A stretch of DNA of 64,000 nt from assembly GCA_963795335.1 (NCBI GenBank), contig CAWCHI010000006.1:496001-560000 (forward strand). The letters are read 5' to 3'. The stretch comes from Trebonia sp963795335. GTDB lineage: Bacteria; Actinomycetota; Actinomycetes; Streptosporangiales; Streptosporangiaceae. Shown one piece after another: positions 28,130 through 36,704 of the stretch; within the stretch, counting starts at the first letter, position 1; each line of letters opens with the position of its first letter. Below the pieces are notes generated by a model that was given only the letters and a program-made list of their open reading frames with translations, was not told the origin of the DNA and did not search any database. The translations under genes and the position numbers were made by a program.

Positions 28130-28609
28130 TTATTCTCCGGCTGCCCGGGCTCGCGTCCCGTCCCCGCCCACGGCGGCAGGCCGCCGGGCGGCGGCCCGTG
28201 CGGCGAGGGTGCTGTCGGCGCTGTCGGGGCGGACGTGCCTGCCCGCCGCCCGCGTCGGCGGGACGGGCTGGGCCAGGTCGCACAGGGTCAGCCGGCTGGC
28301 CGCGAGGTAACGCGCGACCAGCCGGAAGAGCAGGTAGTGGGAGCGCTCGAAGCTGGTCCGGTGGGCGGGCTGGCCAGCCGCGAGCTCGTCCGCGCACCAC
28401 CGCCAGCCGGCGTCGGAAAGCGCATGCCCGAACCCGCGGCCGGCCTTTCGCGATTCGACCAGCCTCAGTTCATTCAGCTTGCGCCGCTCTTGGCCATGGA
28501 GCGGGATTCCGATGAGCGCCTGAAGTTCCGCGCTGGAAAGCACGCGGGCCTCGCACAGCAGGGCGAACAGCACGGCCCGCTCCCGGGCCGACAGCTCTTC
28601 ATGATGCAC
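28130..28609 (-). CDS. Winged-helix DNA-binding-like protein
   Basis: A 159-residue protein. The N-terminal 90 residues look like a winged helix of the MarR-like type (ERAVLFALLCEARVLSSAEL, then IPLHGQERRKLNELRLVESR and GHALSDAGWRWCADELAAG). A helical middle (LLFRLVARYLAASRLTLCDL) follows. The last 40 residues become Arg/Ala-rich and may lie past a frame break. Target unknown. Confidence 0.65.
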   Translation of the reverse strand: MHHEELSARERAVLFALLCEARVLSSAELQALIGIPLHGQERRKLNELRLVESRKAGRGFGHALSDAGWRWCADELAAGQPAHRTSFERSHYLLFRLVARYLAASRLTLCDLAQPVPPTRAAGRHVRPDSADSTLAARAAARRPAAVGGDGTRARAAGE

Positions 28610-28792
28610 GTGCAGACAACTCCTATCGTCGCCCGGAGTACCGGGAAATTGTACGGCTGGCCATCACCGTTATGGCCTGAATTCCCGGAAAAGCGGAAAA
28701 TCGGGGACGTAGCGGAAACTCCGCCCGGTGCCGCTCGCCGCAGGAGGCGGGCCGGGCCCGGCGCTCCCGCAACGCCGACGTAAGCTGGCGCA

Positions 28793-29410
28793 ATGGCTTT
28801 CGATGGCTGGCCGGCGGAAGCGCTGGCGTTTTACGCGGGTCTCGAGGACGACAACTCGAGGGAGTACTGGAACAGCCGCAAAGCCGTGTACCAGGAGAAG
28901 GTGCTGCGGCCGATGGAGGAACTCCTGGAGCAACTGACGCCCGAATTCGGCGAGCCGAAGCTCTTCCGCCCGTATCGTGACATTCGGTTCAGTCACGATA
29001 AAACCCCTTATAAGACCCATATCGGCGCGACCCTCGGCGGAACGCGCTACCTCCAGCTGTCGGCCGACGGGCTGGCGGCCGGGGCGGGCCGCTGGCACCT
29101 GGAGCCGGACGAGCTGACCCGCTACCGGGCCGGGGTCGCCGGACCGGACGGGGCCGAGCTCGCGGCGATCGTCGCCGCCCTGGAGCGGGGCGGGGTCGAG
29201 GTGCACGGGCACGGCACGCTCAAGACCGCCCCCCGCGGGTACGACGCCCGCCACCCGCGGATCGGGCTGCTGCGGCACAAGGGCCTGACCACCTGGCGGC
29301 ACTGGACGCCGGAGCCCTGGCTCGCCACCCCGGCCGCGGCCGGGCGGGTGCGCGACCTGTTCCAGACCAGCGCGGCCCTGTGCGACTGGCTCGGCGCGCA
29401 CTCCGGCTAG
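28793..29410 (+). CDS. DUF2461 family protein
   Basis: A 205-residue protein of DUF2461 (TIGR02453). Recognisable segments are LAFYAGLEDDNSREYWNSRK near the start, FRPYRDIRFSHDKTPYKTHI in the middle, and RIGLLRHKGLTTWRHWTPEP towards the end. The family is widespread but has no firmly established function. The gene is intact and stands alone. Confidence 0.88.
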   Translation: MAFDGWPAEALAFYAGLEDDNSREYWNSRKAVYQEKVLRPMEELLEQLTPEFGEPKLFRPYRDIRFSHDKTPYKTHIGATLGGTRYLQLSADGLAAGAGRWHLEPDELTRYRAGVAGPDGAELAAIVAALERGGVEVHGHGTLKTAPRGYDARHPRIGLLRHKGLTTWRHWTPEPWLATPAAAGRVRDLFQTSAALCDWLGAHSG

Positions 29411-29478
29411 CGCGGAGCAGGCCGGCGTTCGCCCCCGGCCGGTAAACCGGTCGCGGTGAGGCCAGCCGGCGCGGCACG

Positions 29479-30012
29479 ATGGGCGACATGATCGCTGTCC
29501 GCGAGGTGACGCCCGACGACTGGGAGCTGCTGCGCGACGTCCGCCTGGCGGCGCTCGCGGAGGCTCCGTATGCCTTCGGGTCGACGTACGCCCGGGAGGC
29601 CGGGTTCACCGAGGAGCGCTGGCGCGGCCGGTTCAGCCAGCGCTCGGTCACCTTCTTCGCGCAGCCTGAGCCCGCTGGGGGTACCGGGCCCACTGGGGGC
29701 ACCGGGCCTGGCCCCGGCGCGGCCGGGCCGGCCGGCCTCGGCGGCGTCTTCGTCGAGGACGGCGTGGCCGAGCTCGTGTCGATGTGGGTCCGGCCGAGCG
29801 CGCGCGGGCTCGGGGTGGGTGAGGCGCTGGTCGAGGCGGCCTGCGCGTGGGCGCGCGGGCGCGGTCACCCGGCCCTGTTCCTGTGGGTGACCGAGAGCAA
29901 CGGGGCCGCCCGGCGGTTGTACGAGCGGTGCGGGTTCACCGCCACCGGCGAGGCCCAGCCGCTGCCGTCGGACCCGTCGGTACCCGAGATCCGGATGGCA
30001 CGGCCGCTGTAG
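29479..30012 (+). CDS. GNAT family N-acetyltransferase
   Basis: A 177-residue acetyltransferase. Motif A, which binds acetyl-CoA, is VRPSARGLGVGEALVEAACA (RGLGVG replaces the usual RGxGxG/A), and motif B is LFLWVTESNGAARRLYERCG. A Gly/Pro/Thr-rich stretch near residues 60-85 (GGTGPTGGTGPGPGAAGPAG) is a loop insertion from short tandem repeats. The acceptor is unknown. ATG at 29479 or 29488 are both possible. Confidence 0.88.
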   Translation: MGDMIAVREVTPDDWELLRDVRLAALAEAPYAFGSTYAREAGFTEERWRGRFSQRSVTFFAQPEPAGGTGPTGGTGPGPGAAGPAGLGGVFVEDGVAELVSMWVRPSARGLGVGEALVEAACAWARGRGHPALFLWVTESNGAARRLYERCGFTATGEAQPLPSDPSVPEIRMARPL

Positions 30013-30140
30013 CGCCTGGCCGGCGGCCCGGGGCGGGCGGCGTGGCGGACTCCACCGCATGGGCTACTGAGCGGCGACCGGCCGGGGGCGCGACCGTCCG
30101 CGAGGCAGGCGCCCGCCGGCCGGCGGGGCGAACCGGGCGG

Positions 30141-31238
30141 TCAGGCCTGGTTGCCGGCGAACTCGGCCCGGACCCCGAGCAGCCGGACGGGGCGACCGGG
30201 GGTGAACTTGGCCAGGGCGACCTGGGCGGCCTGGGCGATGGCCCCGGCCCAGCCGTCGCCTTGCGACCCTGTTTCCACGGGCGGCCCTGCTCCCCCAGGC
30301 GACCCGGCGAACGGGAGCTGCTGCTCGGGGGGGAGGGACGCGCCGTGAGTGACGGTGACGAAGGGAGCGAAGCGCACCTTGACGACCACCCGGGCCACCG
30401 GGCGGTCAGTGACCTCGCCCGCGACCTGGTGCGCCAGCCGGGTCACCTCGGCCGCGACCTGCGCCCAGTCGGCCAGGTTGCGCTGGTAGGTGACCTCGCG
30501 GCCGTGCGAGCGGGGGACGTATGGGGTCGGGTCGACCTCGGTCTCACCCAGCCCGTTGCCCAGCAGGACCAGCCACGGGCCCGTGGTCGGACCGAACTCG
30601 CGGGCCAGCCCGTCCGGGTCGGCCCCGGCCAGCTGGCGCACGGTCTCGATGCCGAGCGCGGCCAGCTTGCCGGTCGTCTTGGCGCCGATCCCCCAGATGG
30701 CGTCGGGCGGGCGCTCCCCTAGCACCTCGAACCAGGTCGCCCGGGTCAGCCGGAACACCCCCGCGGGCTTGCCGTAGCCGGTCGCGATCTTGGCCTGGAG
30801 CTTGTTCTCGCCGATGCCGACCGAGCAGTCGAGGCCGGTCGCGGCCCGCACGTCGGCTGCGAGGCCGCGGGCGAAGCTCTCCGGGTCGTCGTCGCCGTCG
30901 GGCAGGCCGATGAACGCCTCGTCCCAGCCCAGGACTTCGACCGGGCAGCCGGTCTCCCGCAGCACCGCCATCACCCGGGCCGAGACCTCGTTGTAGACGT
31001 CCGCGTCGACCGGCAGGAAGACGCAGCCGGGACAGCGCTTGGCCGCCGTCCGGAGCGGCTGCCCCGAGTGCACGCCAAGGGCCCGCGCCTCGTAGGACGC
31101 GGTCGAGACGACACCGCGCTTGGCCGGGTCGCCGTCACCGCCGACCACGACGGGCCGGCCGCGCAGCTCGGGATGGCGCAGCAGTTCCACCGCCGCGAGG
31201 AACTGGTCCATGTCAACGTGCAGCACCCACCGGGTCAC
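30141..31238 (-). CDS. dinB: Y-family DNA polymerase IV, DinB2-like with a leucine steric gate
   Basis: A 365-residue Y-family polymerase. The first catalytic acid is in VLHVDMDQFLAAVELL, the second acidic pair in VLGWDEAFIG, and the thumb and little finger follow (SVGIGENKLQAKIATGYGKP, WGIGAKTTGKLAALGI). The steric-gate position, Phe13 in E. coli DinB, is Leu here (codon CTC). The same change defines mycobacterial DinB2, which incorporates ribonucleotides readily. The GTG at 31238 gives the usual short N-terminus; the frame extends further upstream to 31292. There is a low-complexity insertion near residue 315 (SPGGAGPPVETGSQGDG). Confidence 0.92.
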   Translation of the reverse strand: MTRWVLHVDMDQFLAAVELLRHPELRGRPVVVGGDGDPAKRGVVSTASYEARALGVHSGQPLRTAAKRCPGCVFLPVDADVYNEVSARVMAVLRETGCPVEVLGWDEAFIGLPDGDDDPESFARGLAADVRAATGLDCSVGIGENKLQAKIATGYGKPAGVFRLTRATWFEVLGERPPDAIWGIGAKTTGKLAALGIETVRQLAGADPDGLAREFGPTTGPWLVLLGNGLGETEVDPTPYVPRSHGREVTYQRNLADWAQVAAEVTRLAHQVAGEVTDRPVARVVVKVRFAPFVTVTHGASLPPEQQLPFAGSPGGAGPPVETGSQGDGWAGAIAQAAQVALAKFTPGRPVRLLGVRAEFAGNQA

Positions 31239-31334
31239 GTGCACAGTCTTACCCGCCGATCTGCCCGAGCGCGCAACCCAGCCCCAGCCCAATGGCCGAG
31301 CGGCGACCGCGGACGGGTATCGCGGCGGCCCCAG

Positions 31335-32264
31335 TCAGGCGGCCGGACCCGGGAGCCGCTTCTTCGCCTCCGCGTACATGTCGTCCGGGAGCGGCCCCTT
31401 CTCCGCCATGGCGATGTTGTCCGCCAGGTGGGCTGGGCTGGAGGTGCCGACAATGGTGGTCGACAGCCCGGGGTGGCTCAAGGTGAAGCGGAGGATGAAT
31501 TCCTGCCGCCCCAGGCCAGCCTCGGCGATCAGCTCGGCGATGCCTGAAGACTCCCAGTTCTGCTGGCCGACACCGGGCTGCTGGGTGAGCGGGCCGACCG
31601 CCCAGTTCTTCTCCTCCGAGGCCGCGCCGCGGGCGGCGCCGCCGCGGATCAGCGTCCCCGCGCCCTGGCTGGCCGCCTCGGTGACAAGGTTCTCGTGGTC
31701 GCGCTGAACCGCCGAGTACGGGATCTGGAACGCGTCGAAGACGCCCATCGCGAGATGGTCGGGCAGGTCAGGCAGGATGCCGGACATGCCGATGAACCGG
31801 ATCTTGCCCTCGTCCCGCAGTTCACGCAGGGTCTCCACGGTGTGGTCACGCTCCAGCGTGGCCCGGCTCGGTGACATGTGCACCTGGACCAGGTCCAGCC
31901 GGTCGGTCTGCAGCCGCCGGAGCGACCGCTCGACGTTCGCCCGCACCCGGTCCGGGGTGTAGTCATGCGGGTAGGGCGGCTGGCTCCCGGGCGGCGGCTC
32001 CATCGGGCAGCCGCACTTGGAGGCGAGGAAGAACTCCTCCCGGCGGTGGCCGACGTAGCGGCCGATGAGCTCCTCGCTGCGGCCGTAGTCGGGCGAGGTG
32101 TCGATGAGGTTGATGCCGCCATCCAGGACCGCGTTGAGCACACGGTCCGCGTCCTCGTCGGAAATCGCCGGGCCGCGCGGCTGCCCGCGCAGCTCCATCG
32201 CCCCGTAGCCGAGGATCGTCACGTCCGCGCCGGTACGCCCGAGGGCTCGTGTCATGATCGCCAT
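31335..32264 (-). CDS. Aldo/keto reductase
   Basis: A 309-residue AKR-fold enzyme with the full tetrad: Asp and Tyr in LIDTSPDYGRSEELIG, Lys in FFLASKCG, His in LVQVHMS. The C-terminal STTIVGTSSPAHLADNI forms the NADPH-binding end. It reduces carbonyls or oxidises alcohols; substrate unknown. The middle segment around residues 215-245 (GTLIRGGAARGAASEEKNWA) resembles AKR families that use a variable loop. Intact. Confidence 0.9.
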   Translation of the reverse strand: MAIMTRALGRTGADVTILGYGAMELRGQPRGPAISDEDADRVLNAVLDGGINLIDTSPDYGRSEELIGRYVGHRREEFFLASKCGCPMEPPPGSQPPYPHDYTPDRVRANVERSLRRLQTDRLDLVQVHMSPSRATLERDHTVETLRELRDEGKIRFIGMSGILPDLPDHLAMGVFDAFQIPYSAVQRDHENLVTEAASQGAGTLIRGGAARGAASEEKNWAVGPLTQQPGVGQQNWESSGIAELIAEAGLGRQEFILRFTLSHPGLSTTIVGTSSPAHLADNIAMAEKGPLPDDMYAEAKKRLPGPAA

Positions 32265-32306
32265 GCTGCTAACGCTACTCAGCGCGGGCGCGCCCGCCAG
32301 TCCCCG

Positions 32307-32708
32307 TCAGCGGTCCTTGTCGAGCGCGCTGGCGTCGGCCGGTACGTCGACCGAGTGCCGCCGCAGCGCGTCGATCGGGACGATGTCGAGCACGCGCTCA
32401 TGGGTGGAGGCGAGCACGACCGGTGCCGCCGAGCCGTCCCGGTAGGCCCGCAGCCAGTTGGCGGCCGTGACGCACCAGCGGTCGCCGGGCACGAGGCCAG
32501 GAAACCGGTACTGCGGCATCGGCGTGGTCAGGTCGTTGCCGATGCGCCGCTGGTGCTCCAGGAACTCGCTTGTCACCACCGCGCAGACGGTGTGACTGCC
32601 CACGTCCTCCGGCCCGGTAGCGCAGCAGCCGTCCCGGTAGAACCCAGTCAGCGGATCGGTCCCACATGGCTCGAGTTCGCCGCCGAGCACGTTCCGGTCA
32701 CCCATCAC
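32307..32708 (-). CDS. DUF2237 family protein
   Basis: A 133-residue protein matching DUF2237 along its length: NVLGGELEPCGTDPLTGFYR, DGCCATGPEDVGSHTVCAVV and PGLVPGDRWCVTAANWL. Four conserved-looking cysteines include a CC pair. The function of the family is not known. Intact, in the same direction as the aldo/keto reductase but not clearly co-transcribed. Confidence 0.9.
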   Translation of the reverse strand: MMGDRNVLGGELEPCGTDPLTGFYRDGCCATGPEDVGSHTVCAVVTSEFLEHQRRIGNDLTTPMPQYRFPGLVPGDRWCVTAANWLRAYRDGSAAPVVLASTHERVLDIVPIDALRRHSVDVPADASALDKDR

Positions 32709-32841
32709 GCCAGTATCGGCAGCCGCGGCCGGTCACCGCAACCCTCGCGGGGCAACACCGCCGGCCGGGCCGCGCCGGCCGCCCGGCCGGGCGGCCGGGT
32801 GGGCGAGTGGGGGGCGCGCCGACCGGGACCAGGACGCGCTG

Positions 32842-33498
32842 CTAACCGGTGACGCCGGCCTGCCGCCCGAAGTCCACCCGCATGACCACCCGGCGCACGC
32901 TGGGCTGGCTGACCTCGCGGAAGCCCGCCTCGGCGAACACCTGCACCGCCCCTACGTACAGCTCGCCCCACGTGATGACCTTGCCCGGCTGGGTCCGCAT
33001 CGCGTAGCCCTCGAGGGCGCGGGCGCCGCTGGCCCGGGCGTAGCCGACGGCGGCGGCGGCGAGGGCATAGGTGACGCCGCGCCCGCGGTAACCCTTGCGG
33101 ACCACGAAGCACGTGACCGACCACACCCCGGGATCATCGGGGTCCTCCTCCGGGCGGCCGCGCCAGACCGTCGGCTTGCCCCGGAGCCGGGGGTAGGCGG
33201 TGCGCGGCTCGACCGCGACCCAGCCGACCGGGACGTGCCCGCCGGCGAGGTAGGCGACGAGGCCGGTGGTACGGCCGGCGGCCGGGTCACCGCAGTTAGT
33301 CTGCTCCCGCAGCGCGGCCCGGCGCTGGTCGTCGGTCGCCTGGCCCCACAGCCAGCCCCGGGTTTTGAAGAACTGGCAGCTGCAGCGGCCCGCGTCGGCC
33401 GAGCCGAAGACAGCGTCGAGGTCGGCCGCGGACGCCTGGTTGGCCGGCCGGATGATGAGGCTCTCCGCCCGGAGCGGACCAGCCGCGGTGGTTGCCAT
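32842..33498 (-). CDS. GNAT family acetyltransferase
   Basis: A 218-residue protein with an N-terminal part carrying CSCQFFKTRGWLWG, found in a group of actinobacterial GNATs. The acetyl-CoA-binding motif follows (VWSVTCFVVRKGYRGRGVTY, with RGRGVT as the pyrophosphate loop), and then LAAAAVGYARASGARALEGY. The ATG at 33498 gives the family length; the longer open frame to 34545 is a shadow of the WYL gene. Confidence 0.85.
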   Translation of the reverse strand: MATTAAGPLRAESLIIRPANQASAADLDAVFGSADAGRCSCQFFKTRGWLWGQATDDQRRAALREQTNCGDPAAGRTTGLVAYLAGGHVPVGWVAVEPRTAYPRLRGKPTVWRGRPEEDPDDPGVWSVTCFVVRKGYRGRGVTYALAAAAVGYARASGARALEGYAMRTQPGKVITWGELYVGAVQVFAEAGFREVSQPSVRRVVMRVDFGRQAGVTG

Positions 33499-33564
33499 GG
33501 GCGGTGAGGGTACCGTGGATCCCGGACGTTCCGCTTCCGCGATGACCAGGGTTGGGGGCCGCAG

Positions 33565-34554
33565 ATGCCGTCCGAGGTGAGCCCGACCGCCCGGGCGCTG
33601 CTGGCGCTCGAGGCGATCCAGAACAGTCCCGGGATCACCGCCGAGCGCCTCGGCGGCCGGCTCGGCGTGACCGAGCGCGCCGCCCGGCGCTACGTCGCCA
33701 TCTTGCGCGAGGCGGGCTTGCCGATCGAGTCGGTCAGCGGCCGCTACGGCGGGTACCAGGTCGGCCGGGGCATGCGGCTGCCCCCGCTGACCTTCTCCGC
33801 CGCCGAGGCGGCCGGGCTGGTGATGGCCGTGCTGGAGGGGCACAAAGCCGCGGCCGACCCGGCCGACCTGGTCGGCGCGGCGCTGGCCAAGATTATCCGG
33901 GTTCTCCCGGCCCGGGTCTCGTCCCTGGTGCAGCCCATCCGCGAGGTCACCGCATCCGCCCCGGCGCCGTCGGCCCCGCCGGTCAGCCCCGGGCTGACCA
34001 CCACGCTGTTCGAGGCGTGCGCGGCCGGGCAGCGGCTGCGGCTGAGCTACCGGCTGGCCGGGCGCGCCGGGGGCGAGCGGGAGCGCGCCATGGAGGTCGA
34101 CCCGTGGGCCGTCATCCTGCGGCACAGCCGCTGGTACCTGCTGTGCTGGTCGCACGCCAGGGACGCGCGCCGGGTGCTGCGGGTCGACCGGATCGCGTCG
34201 GCCGAGACGCTGCCCGGCACGTTCACCCCGCCGGCCGGCCTCGACCCGCTGCGGGTGCTCGAGGAGCACCTGTCGCAGGGCTGGAGCTTCCCGGTCGAGG
34301 TGCTCATCGAGGCGCCGCCGGGCGAGGTGGAGTACTGGCTGCCCCGCTCGCTCGGCCTGCTGGCCCCGTACGCGGAGGGGACCAGGACGCGGCTGACGGC
34401 CTCGACCGACGAGCCCGAATGGTACGCGGGGAAGCTGGCGGCGCTGCCGTGCGCCTTCCAGGTCACCGAGTCGGCCCAGCTGCGCCAGGCCGTCGCGGAG
34501 CTCGGGCACCGGCTGCTGGCGGCCAGCGCGGACGAGACCGGCCAAGAACGCTAA
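33565..34554 (+). CDS. WYL domain transcriptional regulator
   Basis: A 329-residue regulator. Residues 1-60 form an HTH_11/DeoR-type winged helix (ALLALEAIQNSPGITAERLG, GRLGVTERAARRYVAILREA). Residues 140-220 hold the WYL domain (MEVDPWAVILRHSRWYLLCW, with the following RVDRIASAE). A C-terminal WCX-like part follows. WYL proteins sense ligands, often nucleic acid or nucleotides, and control DNA repair or defence genes. It is divergent from the acetyltransferase, with about 65 bases between starts. Confidence 0.9.
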   Translation: MPSEVSPTARALLALEAIQNSPGITAERLGGRLGVTERAARRYVAILREAGLPIESVSGRYGGYQVGRGMRLPPLTFSAAEAAGLVMAVLEGHKAAADPADLVGAALAKIIRVLPARVSSLVQPIREVTASAPAPSAPPVSPGLTTTLFEACAAGQRLRLSYRLAGRAGGERERAMEVDPWAVILRHSRWYLLCWSHARDARRVLRVDRIASAETLPGTFTPPAGLDPLRVLEEHLSQGWSFPVEVLIEAPPGEVEYWLPRSLGLLAPYAEGTRTRLTASTDEPEWYAGKLAALPCAFQVTESAQLRQAVAELGHRLLAASADETGQER

Positions 34555-34565
34555 CGGGGAGTTGA

Positions 34566-34594
34566 CCGGTAATTGGTTATACCGGCCGCTTTTT
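34566..34594 (+). terminator. Rho-independent terminator candidate after the WYL gene
   Basis: CCGGTA at 34566 pairs with TACCGG at 34580 across an 8-base loop, and TTTTT follows at 34590. It lies 11 bases after the WYL stop. Confidence 0.55.
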
Positions 34595-34665
34595 AATCAT
34601 TTACGTAAGCCACTCCCGAATTCGAGCCCTGATTGCGCGCTTAAAGCAACGGGAAACAAAAGAAT

Positions 34666-35427
34666 ATGCGAATTGGACCCGCCATCCGGACCGGGCTGGC
34701 GGCCGGGGCACTGGCGGTGACGGTCGCGCTGGCCGGCTGCGGGGGCGGGCCGGCCGACGTGGCCACCGCCGTCACGGCCGGGTCCGTCAACGGCCCCTAC
34801 GGGGCGGGCGGCCCCTACACCGCCCCGGGCGGGCACACCGGCGGGCAGCAGGCGGCCGACAGCAGGCCGGGCCGCGGCGGGGGGGCCGCCTTCCGGGCCG
34901 CGGCCAACTCGGTGGACGGCTCGGCCCAGCTGAACGAGAGCCACGGCATCTGGTGGCTGCCCGAGCTCGGCCCCGGGGTGAGTGCCACCGGGCCGGCCAC
35001 GGTGCGGCCGGGGACGGCCTCGGCGGCCGACGCCGAGGCGGGCTTCTACGACACCTTTTACGCCGGACGGATGGCCGCCGCCTGCGGGTACGTCCTCCCC
35101 GGGGAGCGGCGCGGGTGCCCCGCGCGGCTGGCCCGGGCCGCTTCCGGGGCCGGCTCGCTCCAGGACGCGGCGATCGGGTACGTCGTCGCCGAGGGCAACG
35201 CCGCCCTGGTGAGCATGACCGGGCTTGTCTGCGGCAGCCGGGCGGCGCCCGGCGGCTGCCTCGGCCAGCACAGCGGCGGCTGGGTCTTCGAGCACGACGA
35301 GACATTCGACACGCTGTGGGGACTGCTGGCGGCCGCGGGAGGGAACCCGCTCACGGCGACGCCGTTGCGTTTGGCGGCGGGCCACTGGTACGTCGACCTG
35401 ACCCCGGCCGCCACGCCCGCATCCTGA
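34666..35427 (+). CDS. Lipoprotein of unknown function
   Basis: A 253-residue protein with a lipoprotein signal (lipobox LAGC near residue 24). A Gly/Pro-rich linker leads to a folded region with GIWWLPELGPG, GFYDTFYAGRMAAACGYVLP, CGSRAAPGGCLGQ and a C-terminal TPLRLAAGHWYVDLTP. At least five cysteines may form disulfides. I do not recognise a family. The upstream 110 bases are AT-rich. Confidence 0.7.
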   Translation: MRIGPAIRTGLAAGALAVTVALAGCGGGPADVATAVTAGSVNGPYGAGGPYTAPGGHTGGQQAADSRPGRGGGAAFRAAANSVDGSAQLNESHGIWWLPELGPGVSATGPATVRPGTASAADAEAGFYDTFYAGRMAAACGYVLPGERRGCPARLARAASGAGSLQDAAIGYVVAEGNAALVSMTGLVCGSRAAPGGCLGQHSGGWVFEHDETFDTLWGLLAAAGGNPLTATPLRLAAGHWYVDLTPAATPAS

Positions 35428-35466
35428 CCTGGAATTAGCGGCCGCTGGCCAGGGTTGGCGGTGGAC

Positions 35467-36132
35467 ATGACGACACTAGGACTGATCGGAAGCGGGCACA
35501 TCGGCGGCACGGTGGCCCGGCTGGCGGTAGCGGCCGGCTACCAGGTGGTGCTGAGCAACTCACGGGCTCCGCAGACGCTGGACGGGCTGGTGGCCGAGCT
35601 CGGGCCGGCGGCCCGGGCGGCCCACCCGCGCGAGGCGGCCACGGCCGGCGACCTGGTGCTGGTGAGCATCCCGCTGGCGGCCTACCCGGCGCTGCCGGGC
35701 AGCGCCTTCGACGGCAAGACGGTGCTCGACACCGGCAATTACTACCCGGCCCGGGACGGGCAGATCGGCCCGCTCGACACCCGCGCGCTGACCGGCAGCG
35801 AGTACCTGGCCACGTTCCTGCCCGGCGCGCAGGTGGCGAAGGTGTTCAACAACATCTTCTTCAAGCACCTGCTGAACCTGGCGCGGCCGGCCGGCGACCC
35901 CGACCGAAGCTACCTGCCGGTCGCCGGCGACGACGCGGCACTGGGGGCGGCGACCTGGTTCCTCGACGCGATCGGCTACGGTACAGCCGGCTACAGCCCG
36001 CTGGCCGAGGGCTGGCGGCAGGAGCCGGGCACACCCGTCTACGGCGGCGCTTACGGCGACATGGCCGACGACAAGGGGACCCCGGCCAGCGAGGCGCACA
36101 TCCGCGCGCTGCTGGCGGCGGCGACCCGGTAG
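35467..36132 (+). CDS. NADPH-dependent F420 reductase/prephenate dehydrogenase-like oxidoreductase
   Basis: A 221-residue protein with an N-terminal NADP-binding Rossmann fold (TLGLIGSGHIGGTVARLAVA, then VVLSNSRAPQTL, where NSR binds the NADP phosphate). DLVLVSIPLAAY and VLDTGNYYPARDG follow, and KVFNNIFFKHL in the second half. It resembles Fno/NpdG-like and YqkD-type NAD(P)-binding proteins; cofactor F420 use is possible but not proven. ATG at 35467 preferred over a TTG at 35455. Confidence 0.85.
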   Translation: MTTLGLIGSGHIGGTVARLAVAAGYQVVLSNSRAPQTLDGLVAELGPAARAAHPREAATAGDLVLVSIPLAAYPALPGSAFDGKTVLDTGNYYPARDGQIGPLDTRALTGSEYLATFLPGAQVAKVFNNIFFKHLLNLARPAGDPDRSYLPVAGDDAALGAATWFLDAIGYGTAGYSPLAEGWRQEPGTPVYGGAYGDMADDKGTPASEAHIRALLAAATR

Positions 36133-36148
36133 CCCGTACGGTTGCCCT

Positions 36149-36637
36149 GTGAGCATTTACGACATCCCGGTGAAGACGCTGGCCGGGGAAGAATCCACCC
36201 TTGGCGACCTCGCGGGCCAGACCCTGCTCGTGGTGAACGTCGCCTCCAAGTGCGGGCTTACCCCGCAGTACACGGCCCTGGAAGAACTGCACGCGCGGCT
36301 AGCGCCGCGCGGGTTCTCCGTCATCGGCTTCCCGTGCAACCAGTTCGGCGGCCAGGAGCCGGGGACGGCCGAGGAGATCGAGCAGTTCTGCTCGACGACC
36401 TACGGCGTGACCTTCCCGATGTTCGAGAAGGTGGAGGTCAACGGACCCGGCCGGCATCCCATCTACGACGAGCTGACCGCGGTGCCGGACGCCGCGGGCG
36501 AGGCGGGCGACATCCGCTGGAACTTCGAGAAGTTCGTGATCGGGCCGGACGGGGCGGTCGTGGCCCGGTTCCGGCCGCAGACCGTGCCCGACGACCCCGA
36601 GGTGCTCGCGGTGATCGAGTCGAACCTGCCTGGCTGA
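36149..36637 (+). CDS. Glutathione peroxidase family thiol peroxidase
   Basis: A 162-residue GPx-like peroxidase with Cys rather than selenocysteine (VNVASKCGLTPQYTALEEL). The catalytic Gln lies in IGFPCNQFGGQEPG, and the Trp in IRWNFEKFVIG. Bacterial Cys-GPx enzymes mostly use thioredoxin as reductant. GTG start. Followed by a strong hairpin. Confidence 0.92.
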   Translation: MSIYDIPVKTLAGEESTLGDLAGQTLLVVNVASKCGLTPQYTALEELHARLAPRGFSVIGFPCNQFGGQEPGTAEEIEQFCSTTYGVTFPMFEKVEVNGPGRHPIYDELTAVPDAAGEAGDIRWNFEKFVIGPDGAVVARFRPQTVPDDPEVLAVIESNLPG

Positions 36638-36667
36638 GCTGGGCGAACCGCCCTGGCGGGGCTCGTG

Positions 36668-36701
36668 CCCCGTCTTGCCCGCGGTCGCGGGCAAGACGGG
36701 G
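36668..36701. terminator. Perfect 16-bp hairpin after the peroxidase gene
   Basis: Arms 36668-36683 and 36686-36701 are perfect reverse complements with a 2-base gap (15 bp with a 4-base loop in practice). It begins 30 bases after the GPx stop. No T-run follows, as is common in high-GC actinobacteria. The next gene can start only 3 bases later, so read-through could also be controlled here. Confidence 0.65.
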
Positions 36702-36704
36702 TAA

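Noticed and set aside
27752..28783. A 343-residue plus-strand frame
   Set aside because: Antisense to the winged-helix gene and low-complexity upstream; no recognisable domain or start site.
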